From an uncultured Clostridia bacterium (lineage in GTDB: Bacteria > Bacillota > Clostridia > Oscillospirales > Oscillospiraceae): a DNA stretch of 6,769 nucleotides. The position numbers and the translations under genes were made by a program. The stretch is from NCBI GenBank assembly GCA_946011705.1, contig CAMGCA010000113.1, positions 1 to 6,769 of the forward strand, written 5' to 3'. The notes beneath the pieces were generated by a model, which was given only the letters and a program-made list of their open reading frames with translations, did not search any database and had not been told where the DNA came from. This document shows positions 1-5,435 of the stretch, piece by piece; position 1 is the stretch's first letter; every line of letters begins with the position of its first letter.

Positions 1-118
1 TGCCTTTGGCAATGCCGGTGATTTTTCCGCCCAAACAGCTTAACATCTGCCCCAGTTCCTGCCGGGAAATTCCGGAAAACAGGGGACATTGGGACAAAAT
101 ATCACAATATTCTTCCAT
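1..118 (-). CDS. Crp/Fnr-family transcriptional regulator, N-terminal fragment
   Basis: Read on the minus strand from an ATG at 118-116, this gives 39 codons without a stop before it runs off the window. The peptide begins MEEYCDILSQCPLFSGIS, continues with RQELGQMLSCLGG and ends in a KG. The pattern of a short helix, then CPLF-x-GI, then a helix (EL-x-x-ML), then a KG leading into a beta strand is typical of the start of the cyclic-nucleotide-binding-like sensor domain in clostridial Crp/Fnr regulators. The start is supported by a Shine-Dalgarno AAGGAG (complement of 125-130) six bases upstream. It is divergent from hcp with only 90 bases between start codons, the usual arrangement for a regulator controlling its neighbour; HcpR-type Crp/Fnr proteins are known to regulate hcp genes in anaerobes. 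Cysteines at residues 5, 11 and 28 are visible, but whether they bind a cofactor cannot be told. The DNA-binding domain lies outside the window, so the family call is good but the specific regulator is inference. Confidence 0.75.
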   Translation of the reverse strand, partial: MEEYCDILSQCPLFSGISRQELGQMLSCLGGKITGIAKG

Positions 119-130
119 AATCAGCTCCTT

Positions 131-146
131 TGTTGGAAATCAAACA
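131..146. promoter_or_regulatory. Candidate Crp/Fnr-type operator (16-bp imperfect palindrome)
   Basis: TGTTGGAAATCAAACA is an imperfect palindrome with 6 of 8 base pairs matching about its centre (outer arms TGTT/AACA, inner GA/TC). Its 16-bp length and its TGT...ACA ends resemble Crp-type sites (TGTGA-N6-TCACA). It sits between a Crp/Fnr-type regulator and hcp, downstream of the regulator's own predicted start and over the -35 region of the likely hcp promoter. It could therefore serve both autoregulation and hcp control. It diverges from both the Crp and the Fnr consensus, so the assignment is inference. Confidence 0.4.
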
Positions 147-168
147 TACTTTCCTTTGCCAGTATAGT
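140..168 (+). promoter_or_regulatory. Possible activator-dependent promoter for hcp
   Basis: A TATAGT hexamer at 163-168 is a good -10 and would start transcription near 175, giving a leader of about 34 bases to hcp. At 17-bp spacing the -35 position (140-145, TCAAAC) is poor, as expected of a promoter needing an activator. This -10 overlaps the -10 of the leftward promoter (161-166). The evidence is position and one hexamer only. Confidence 0.35.
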
Positions 169-189
169 AAGCTGTTGATGTAAAGTCAA
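161..189 (-). promoter_or_regulatory. Sigma-A-type promoter for the divergent Crp/Fnr regulator
   Basis: On the minus strand there is TTGACT (-35, complement of 184-189), a 17-bp spacer, and TATACT (-10, complement of 161-166). This is one mismatch from consensus in each hexamer with the optimal spacing. Transcription would start near 154 and leave a leader of about 36 bases before the regulator ATG. The 131-146 palindrome would fall inside this leader, just downstream of the start point. Confidence 0.7.
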
Positions 190-208
190 GAAAATAGGAG
201 GAAAGACT

Positions 209-1801
209 ATGAATCATTCCATGTTTTGTTATCAGTGCGAGCAGACCGCCGGATGCACCGGCTGTGTCGGGAAGGCTGGGGTATGCGGAAAAAGTGCCGA
301 AGTTGCCAATTTGCAGGATCAGCTCACCGGGGCGTTAATCGGTCTTGCCCGGGCAGCGGATACGAACGTACCCACCGCGTCCACCCATCGGGCAGTCATC
401 GAAGGGCTGTTCACCACCCTGACCAATGTGAATTTCAATGAAGAAACCGTCCGCCGGCAGATTGACATGGTGCGCCGGGAAAAGGCAGCGCTGACGCCGA
501 ATTGCAATACTTGCGCATCCCCCTGCGGCAGAACCGACGAATACGACATGAATCTTCTCTGGGAAGCCAACGAAGACATCCGTTCCCTGAAATCTCTGAT
601 TCTCTTCGGTCTGCGGGGCATGGCGGCCTACGCATACCATGCCATGGTGCTGGGCTATACCGACGAGGAAGTGAACCGCTTCTTCTATGAGGGCCTGTTT
701 GCCATCGGCGAGGACTGGGGCATGGAAGAGTTGCTGCCTATTGTCATGAAGGTGGGCCAGGTGAACCTCAAGTGCATGGCGCTGCTGGACAAGGCCAACA
801 CTGAAACCTATGGTCACCCCGTGCCCACCACCGTGCCCCTGACCGTGGAGAAAGGCCCCTTTATCGTCATCACCGGGCATGACCTGAAGGACTGTCAGCT
901 GCTTCTGGAGCAGACCGAGGGCAAAGGCATCAACATCTATACCCATGGCGAGATGCTGCCTGCCCATGCCTATCCGGCTCTTAAGAAATATGCCCATCTC
1001 AAAGGCAATTTCGGCACCGCCTGGCAGAATCAGCAGAAGGAATTTGCAGATTTGCCCGCGCCCATTCTGTTCACCACCAACTGCCTGATGCCTCCCAAGG
1101 CCAGCTACGCTGACCGTGTGTTCACCACCGAGGTCGTCTCCTTCCCCGGCATGACTCATATTGGGGAGGAAAAGGACTTCACCCCTGTCATCGAAAAGGC
1201 GCTGGAGCTGGGCGGCTTTGATTCGGACCGACGTTTCCCCGGCATCAACGGCGGCGAAAGCGTCACCACCGGCTTCGGTCACAACACGGTACTGTCTGTG
1301 GCGGACACCGTCATCGGCGCGGTAAAGGCCGGCGCACTAAAACACATTTTCCTGGTGGGCGGCTGCGACGGCGCCCGTGCCGGACGGAATTACTATACCG
1401 CGTTTGTCAAGCAGACACCGGCGGATACCGCCGTGCTGACCTTGGCCTGCGGCAAGTACCGCTTCAACGATCTGGATCTGGGCACCATCGGCGGTCTGCC
1501 CCGGATCATGGACATGGGTCAGTGCAACGATGCCTACAGTGCCATCAAGGTTGCCATGGCGTTGGCGGAGGCCTTTGGCTGCGGCGTCAATGACCTGCCC
1601 CTGACGCTGGTGCTGTCCTGGTACGAGCAGAAGGCGGTGTGCATCCTGCTGACGCTGCTGCATCTGGGAATTAAGAATATCTACCTTGGCCCCACGCTGC
1701 CCGCGTTCCTTTCGGCAAATGTGGCGGCGTATCTGGTGGAGAACTTTGACATTCACCCCACTACCACCCCGGAGCAGGATCTGAAAGCAATTTTGGGCTG
1801 A
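209..1801 (+). CDS. hcp: Hybrid cluster protein (Hcp; hydroxylamine reductase family)
   Basis: A complete 530-residue cytoplasmic iron-sulfur protein. Hcp is now regarded mainly as a nitric oxide reductase (NO to N2O) that protects anaerobes from nitrosative stress; the older name is hydroxylamine reductase. The N-terminal cluster cysteines are C7, C10, C19 and C26 (C-x2-C-x8-C-x6-C), with an extra C16. All eight ligands expected for the hybrid 4Fe-2S-2O cluster are present: H224 (TGHDL), E247 (THGEML), C292 (TTNCLMPP), C386 (GGCDGAR, expected persulfide), C414 (LACGKYRFND), C439 (MGQCNDAY), E473 and K475 (SWYEQKA). The length fits the shorter, anaerobe-type members of the family. The start is fixed by AGGAGG at 196-201, seven bases from the ATG; an internal ATG at residue 5 (MFCYQC, where many homologues start) is less well placed. 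No Hcr-type reductase gene is adjacent, so its electron donor is unknown. The next gene encodes a nitrite reductase, which fits a nitrite/NO-handling locus. Identification is very secure. Confidence 0.97.
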   Translation: MNHSMFCYQCEQTAGCTGCVGKAGVCGKSAEVANLQDQLTGALIGLARAADTNVPTASTHRAVIEGLFTTLTNVNFNEETVRRQIDMVRREKAALTPNCNTCASPCGRTDEYDMNLLWEANEDIRSLKSLILFGLRGMAAYAYHAMVLGYTDEEVNRFFYEGLFAIGEDWGMEELLPIVMKVGQVNLKCMALLDKANTETYGHPVPTTVPLTVEKGPFIVITGHDLKDCQLLLEQTEGKGINIYTHGEMLPAHAYPALKKYAHLKGNFGTAWQNQQKEFADLPAPILFTTNCLMPPKASYADRVFTTEVVSFPGMTHIGEEKDFTPVIEKALELGGFDSDRRFPGINGGESVTTGFGHNTVLSVADTVIGAVKAGALKHIFLVGGCDGARAGRNYYTAFVKQTPADTAVLTLACGKYRFNDLDLGTIGGLPRIMDMGQCNDAYSAIKVAMALAEAFGCGVNDLPLTLVLSWYEQKAVCILLTLLHLGIKNIYLGPTLPAFLSANVAAYLVENFDIHPTTTPEQDLKAILG

Positions 1802-1840
1802 CAATAAATTCACTTCGTTTCTTTTCGCAATTAGAAAATA

Positions 1841-1869
1841 TTGACAAATAAGCATTGATTTTGTATACT
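1841..1869 (+). promoter_or_regulatory. Strong sigma-A promoter for the nrfA operon
   Basis: TTGACA (1841-1846), a 17-bp spacer and TATACT (1864-1869) give a perfect -35 and a one-mismatch -10 at ideal spacing. Transcription would start near 1876. This gives the nitrite reductase genes their own promoter, apart from hcp. It also rules out the TTG at 1874 as a start codon on this transcript and leaves the TTG at 1913 as the start. A small inverted repeat, TACTA (1866-1870) with TAGTA (1882-1886), flanks the start point and could be an operator, but the arms are only 5 bp. Confidence 0.8.
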
Positions 1870-1900
1870 ACAGTTGTCGAATAGTAATGAAAGGAAGAAG

Positions 1901-1906
1901 AGGTGG
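1901..1906 (+). promoter_or_regulatory. Ribosome binding site deciding the TTG start of the flavin-NrfA gene
   Basis: AGGTGG, one mismatch from AGGAGG, lies six bases upstream of TTG 1913. There is no ATG or GTG in frame near the RnfG-like anchor. The upstream in-frame TTG at 1874 has no such site and would lie at or before the predicted transcript start. This supports 1913 as the translation start. Confidence 0.65.
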
Positions 1907-1912
1907 TTTCTC

Positions 1913-4078
1913 TTGAAACTTCGCATTCCGGCGTGGCTCAGACTTGCTATCATCTGCGTTGCAGTGGGCGGCATGCTGGGCGTTGTCAACAGCATTACCA
2001 AGGGTCCTATCGCCCAAAGAGCATTGGAGGCAGCCAATGCTTCCCGCTATGCCTGCTTCCCCGGGGCGGATGCCTTTGAGGAAATTGCGCTTCCTGAGGG
2101 AAGCACCGTAGACGGTTGCTACACGGCGATGCAAAACGGCAGCCAGATCGGCTATGTGACACAGGTGACCGTCACCGGCTTTGGCGGCCCGGTGGAAATC
2201 CATGTAGGCATGGATCTGGAGGGCACCATCACCGGCATCAGTGTGGGCGGCGCGAAATTCTCGGAAACCCCCGGCCTGGGCGCGAAATCCAAGGAGCCGG
2301 CGTTTACCGACCAGTTCGCGGGCCTGACCATTCCGACGCAGGTGGGGAATAATGTGGATGCCATCACCGGCGCCACCATTACCTCCGGCGCGGTGTGCAG
2401 CGGCGTCAACAAGGCGGGCTACTTTGTCCGGGATCTCATCAATCCCCCGGCTGAGGACAACCGGCCTGAGGATCTGCAGTTCGGCGGCGTTCTCCCCGGC
2501 GCCACCACCAAGGAACAGCAGACTGCCCCTGAGGGCATCGACGAGCTGTACACCTCTGACGCGGGTGTGGTTGTCTACGTTACCGGCAAGGGCAGAAACG
2601 GCCCCATGCAGGTGCAGGTGGGCATCGGTCACAGCGGCCAGGTGGCAGGCGTGTACATCGACCCCGCTAAGCACTCCGAGACGGAGGGCCTTGGCGATAT
2701 GGTGGAGGAGTCCTACTTCTGGGGTCAGTTTATCGGTCAGTCCGGCAGCTTCACCATTGGTGACAATGTGGATGCCGTATCCGGCGCGACCATCTCCTCC
2801 CAGACGGTTGTGGACTGCGTGAACAAGGCTCTTGAGGCGGCGCAGCCTTATCTGGATCCCAGCAAGGCAACCCAGATTGCAGCGATGGGTGAGACCGACG
2901 GGCCTGCCCCGGCGTTGAAGGCCGACGGCAAACGGCTGACGCAGGTGGTGAAAACCGGCTCCGGCGTTACTGTCATGACCGCGCAGGACTGGGCGGAAAC
3001 CTACCCGGAAATCTACGCGTCCTACCTTGCCAACAGTGAAAACACCGAGGTGCACGACTACACGAAGGATTACCCCATGATCGGCGTGGTTTACGAGGGA
3101 ATGGCCTTCTCCAAGTTTTACGGCAGCGCCCGTGGGCACACCTACACCGTGGAGGACGTGACCTCCACCGGACGTCCCCATGCACTGGCGAACTGCTTTA
3201 GCTGCAAGACCCCGGACTTCACCGCCATGGTCAACGAAATGGGCGATGCCGCCTACCGGTTGGCTTTTGAGGACGTGCTGGCTCAGGTCAATGAGTCCAT
3301 CAGCTGCTACAACTGCCACGCCAATACCGGCGACGAGCTGGTGATCACCCACACGTATCTTGCGGATGCTCTGGGTGAGGAGCTTAAGGATGTGGACGCG
3401 GCAACCCTGTCCTGCGCGCAGTGCCATGTGGAGTATTACTTCCACCCCACAACCAAGGCAACATCGCTGCCCTATACCAGTCTGGCTACTATGGATCCGG
3501 ACGCCATTCTGGATTACTACAACCATACTCAGGTCAACGGCGAGGTCTTTGCCGACTATGTGAACCCCCGCACCGGCGTGCGGCAGATCAAGGTGCAGCA
3601 TCCCGAATTTGAAACCTACATGGGTGCGGGCAGCGTCCACAAGGACACCTTCACCTGCGCCGACTGCCATATGGGCGAGGCCACTGCGGCAGACGGCACC
3701 ACCTATACGAGCCACACCTGGATCAGCCCCTTGGAGAATCAGGCTCTGCTGGATAACACCTGTGCCCAGTGTCACACAGATCTTGCCGGACAGGTGGCAG
3801 CCATTCAGGAGGAAGCCGAGCGTCGCACCTATGCCATCGGCTACACCCTGGAGGGCCTGACGGAGAAGCTGGCAAAAGCTGTGGAATCCGGGAAGTACAC
3901 CGAAGAGGAACTGAACGCCATCCGTGCCCTTGCCCGGGACGCCCAGTTCTATTGGGACTTCGTGTTCGTGGAGAACAGCGAAGGCGCCCACAACTCCGCA
4001 CTGACCACCCGGTGCCTGAATCAGGCAGAGGAACTGCTGAATCAGGCCATGAAACTGTTCAAAGCTGAGGAGGGATAA
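1913..4078 (+). CDS. nrfA: Membrane-anchored double FMN-binding domain fused to pentaheme nitrite reductase NrfA
   Basis: A 721-residue protein starting at TTG 1913. Residues 1-40 resemble the N-terminus of RnfG: a short basic start, one membrane segment (about 8-27), then VVNSITKGPIA. Two FMN_bind domains follow, about 65-175 and 215-310. They end in TGAT (152-155) and SGAT (290-293), whose last threonines (T155, T293) are the expected sites of covalent FMN attached by an ApbE-type flavin transferase. A linker leads to an NrfA domain (about 341-721) with five heme motifs: CFSCK 428-432 (the CxxCK active-site heme), CYNCH 465-469, CAQCH 501-505, CADCH 582-586 and CAQCH 617-621. By comparison with NrfA, the catalytic residues are R407 (SARGH), Y508 (HVEYYF) and H563 (KVQHPE), with calcium ligands E507, K560 and Q562. 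All appear intact, so six-electron reduction of nitrite to ammonium on the outer membrane face is expected. It opens an operon with the lipoprotein NrfA and resB. No NrfH quinol dehydrogenase is adjacent; the flavin domains are the likely electron input (inference). Confidence 0.9.
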   Translation: MKLRIPAWLRLAIICVAVGGMLGVVNSITKGPIAQRALEAANASRYACFPGADAFEEIALPEGSTVDGCYTAMQNGSQIGYVTQVTVTGFGGPVEIHVGMDLEGTITGISVGGAKFSETPGLGAKSKEPAFTDQFAGLTIPTQVGNNVDAITGATITSGAVCSGVNKAGYFVRDLINPPAEDNRPEDLQFGGVLPGATTKEQQTAPEGIDELYTSDAGVVVYVTGKGRNGPMQVQVGIGHSGQVAGVYIDPAKHSETEGLGDMVEESYFWGQFIGQSGSFTIGDNVDAVSGATISSQTVVDCVNKALEAAQPYLDPSKATQIAAMGETDGPAPALKADGKRLTQVVKTGSGVTVMTAQDWAETYPEIYASYLANSENTEVHDYTKDYPMIGVVYEGMAFSKFYGSARGHTYTVEDVTSTGRPHALANCFSCKTPDFTAMVNEMGDAAYRLAFEDVLAQVNESISCYNCHANTGDELVITHTYLADALGEELKDVDAATLSCAQCHVEYYFHPTTKATSLPYTSLATMDPDAILDYYNHTQVNGEVFADYVNPRTGVRQIKVQHPEFETYMGAGSVHKDTFTCADCHMGEATAADGTTYTSHTWISPLENQALLDNTCAQCHTDLAGQVAAIQEEAERRTYAIGYTLEGLTEKLAKAVESGKYTEEELNAIRALARDAQFYWDFVFVENSEGAHNSALTTRCLNQAEELLNQAMKLFKAEEG
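2933..4063 (+). repeat. Copy 1 of a 1131-bp direct repeat (NrfA domain duplication)
   Basis: This segment of the fusion gene aligns without any gap to 4238-5368 at a constant offset of 1305 bases. By hand count 67 of 377 encoded residues differ (about 82% identical). One block, 3629-3705, is identical base for base over 77 bases to 4934-5010; it covers the fourth heme motif. It represents a gene duplication rather than a mobile element: no inverted repeats or target duplications were seen at the edges. Confidence 0.9.
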
Positions 4079-4081
4079 GCA

Positions 4082-5371
4082 ATGAAACAAGTATGGATTC
4101 TGCTGCTGACTGCGCTGATGGCTCTGTCCTTCTGCGCCTGCCAGAGCAATAAGGAAGCAACTGTCGTCACCACCGCTCCTGCTGCTCCTGCCGCACCCAC
4201 GGCAGAAAAGGCGGAAACGCCCGAGGAAGCCCCTGCCCGGAAGGCACAGGTGGTGCAGACCGGCTCCGGCATCACGGTCATGACTGCCGAAGATTGGGCT
4301 GGAAAGTACCCGGAAATCTACAAATCCTATCTTGCCAACAGCGACAACAAGGAAGTCCACGATTACACCAAGGACTATCCCATGATCCCCATTATCTATG
4401 AGGGCATGGCGTTCTCCAAGTTCTACGGCAGCGCCCGGGGACACACCTACACCGTGGAGGACGTGACCTCCACCGGGCGGCCCCATAAGCTGGCAAACTG
4501 CTTCACCTGCAAGACCCCGGACTACACGGCCATGGTCAATGAAATGGGTGACGCGGCCTATCAGATGACCTTTGAAGACGCGCTTGCCCAGATCAACGAG
4601 TCCATCAGCTGCTACAACTGCCACGCCAACACCGGCAGCGAGCTGGTGGTGACCCACACCTATCTGGCGGACGCTATGGGTGATGACCTGCAAAATGTGG
4701 ATCCCGCCACACTGTCCTGCGGTCAGTGCCATGTGGAATACTACTTTGCGCCCCAGAGCAAGGCGACGACTCTGCCCTATCAGAACCTGGCTACCATGAC
4801 CCCCGACGCCATTCTGGACTACTACAACCGTACCATCGTGGATGGTCAGCCCTTCGCGGATTACACCAATCCCCGTACCGGCGTGCGGCAGATTAAGGTG
4901 CAGCACCCCGAATTTGAGACCTACATGGGCGCAGGCAGCGTCCACAAGGACACCTTCACCTGCGCCGACTGCCATATGGGCGAGGCCACTGCGGCAGACG
5001 GCACCACCTACATCAGCCATACCTGGATAAGCCCGCTGGAGAACAAGACCCTGATGGAGAACACCTGTGCCCAGTGCCATACTGATCTGACCGGTCAGGT
5101 TCGGGCCATTCAGCAGGAGACTGAGCGGCGCACCTATGCCGTAGGCTATCTGCTGGAGGGCCTGACGGAGAAGCTGGCTCTGGCTGTGGAATCCGGTGAG
5201 TATACCGAGGAGGAGCTGAACGGCATTCGTGCGGTTGCCCGGGATGCCCAGTTCTACTGGGACTTCGTGTTCGTGGAGAACAGTGAGGGCGCCCACAACT
5301 CTGCCCTGGACAGCGACTGCCTTGACAAGGCGGAGGCTCTGGCAAATCAGGCCATGGGTATGTTCAAGTAA
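4082..5371 (+). CDS. nrfA: Lipoprotein pentaheme cytochrome c nitrite reductase NrfA
   Basis: A 429-residue second NrfA. The N-terminus is a lipoprotein signal peptide: a basic start, a hydrophobic stretch and FCAC with the likely lipidated cysteine at C20. A mobile Ala/Pro/Thr-rich linker follows (about 21-54), so the enzyme should sit lipid-tethered outside the membrane. Five heme motifs are CFTCK 140-144 (active-site CxxCK), CYNCH 177-181, CGQCH 213-217, CADCH 294-298 and CAQCH 329-333. Predicted catalytic residues are R119, Y220 and H275; calcium ligands are E219, K272 and Q274. The catalytic domain of about 375 residues is shorter than the proteobacterial enzymes (E. coli NrfA is about 478 with its signal). 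The start is 3 bases after the upstream stop, with AGGAGGG at 4068-4074 inside the end of that gene, so translation is probably coupled. It lacks the flavin domains of its neighbour and presumably receives electrons from it or from another carrier. It may pair with it, since NrfA enzymes are usually dimers (inference). Confidence 0.93.
   Translation: MKQVWILLLTALMALSFCACQSNKEATVVTTAPAAPAAPTAEKAETPEEAPARKAQVVQTGSGITVMTAEDWAGKYPEIYKSYLANSDNKEVHDYTKDYPMIPIIYEGMAFSKFYGSARGHTYTVEDVTSTGRPHKLANCFTCKTPDYTAMVNEMGDAAYQMTFEDALAQINESISCYNCHANTGSELVVTHTYLADAMGDDLQNVDPATLSCGQCHVEYYFAPQSKATTLPYQNLATMTPDAILDYYNRTIVDGQPFADYTNPRTGVRQIKVQHPEFETYMGAGSVHKDTFTCADCHMGEATAADGTTYISHTWISPLENKTLMENTCAQCHTDLTGQVRAIQQETERRTYAVGYLLEGLTEKLALAVESGEYTEEELNGIRAVARDAQFYWDFVFVENSEGAHNSALDSDCLDKAEALANQAMGMFK
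4238..5368 (+). repeat. Copy 2 of a 1131-bp direct repeat (NrfA domain duplication)
   Basis: Partner of 2933-4063, gap-free at an offset of 1305 bases. It ends with the last sense codon of this gene and begins just after the Ala/Pro linker, so the duplication covers the catalytic domain exactly and not the anchors. Substitutions are uneven: the active-site and heme 4 regions are almost unchanged, while the stretch between hemes 2 and 3, the region after heme 3 and the C-terminus differ most. Confidence 0.9.
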
Positions 5372-5384
5372 CCGTATACGACAT

Positions 5385-5419
5385 AACGCCGTCCGTCCGG
5401 CTGGACGGGCGGCGTTTTT
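5385..5419 (+). terminator. Intrinsic terminator or attenuating hairpin within the nrfA-resB operon
   Basis: The arms 5385-5398 and 5403-5416 pair over 14 bp with a single G-U wobble (T5392 with G5409). The stem is GC-rich, closes on a GGCT tetraloop and is followed by a run of five Ts (5415-5419). It works only in the rightward direction, as the reverse strand has no T run after the stem. It lies 14 bases after the nrfA stop and 17 bases before the resB start. No new promoter is evident between hairpin and resB, so partial termination that lowers resB/ccsA expression relative to nrfA is the likeliest role. Confidence 0.8.
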
Positions 5420-5423
5420 GAAA

Positions 5424-5428
5424 AGAGG
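5424..5428 (+). promoter_or_regulatory. Ribosome binding site deciding the TTG start of resB
   Basis: AGAGG lies seven bases before TTG 5436. The next in-frame ATG (5469) has no such site and would remove the conserved KILKFLRS segment at the front of the ResB family. Upstream in-frame codons run back through the hairpin into nrfA in another frame and are not credible. Confidence 0.65.
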
Positions 5429-5435
5429 AAAGATC

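Noticed and set aside
335..1282. A 315-codon minus-strand reading frame inside hcp
   Set aside because: It is antisense to a gene with all cluster ligands intact; no start signal or recognisable domain.
1802..1840. A terminator for hcp
   Set aside because: No GC-rich stem followed by a T run can be drawn here.
1828..1869. A second regulator binding site in front of the nrfA operon resembling the 131-146 palindrome
   Set aside because: A shared TTGATTT (minus strand at the hcp site, plus strand near 1855) and a weak CAAT/ATTG repeat (1828-1843) were seen, but neither is palindromic enough in this AT-rich stretch to stand above chance.
1874..1912. Upstream TTG (1874) as the start of the flavin-NrfA fusion
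   Set aside because: It lies only five bases after the -10 box, at or before the predicted transcript start, and has no ribosome binding site. TTG 1913 with AGGTGG fits better and puts an RnfG-like N-terminus at the front.
2933..5368. Mobile element or phage origin for the duplicated segment
   Set aside because: No transposase, terminal inverted repeats or target duplications; the repeat boundaries coincide with the catalytic domain.
5229..5435. Extension of resB upstream into the nrfA lipoprotein gene
   Set aside because: The extra 69 codons are nrfA and the terminator hairpin read in another frame; the ResB family start sequence begins at TTG 5436.
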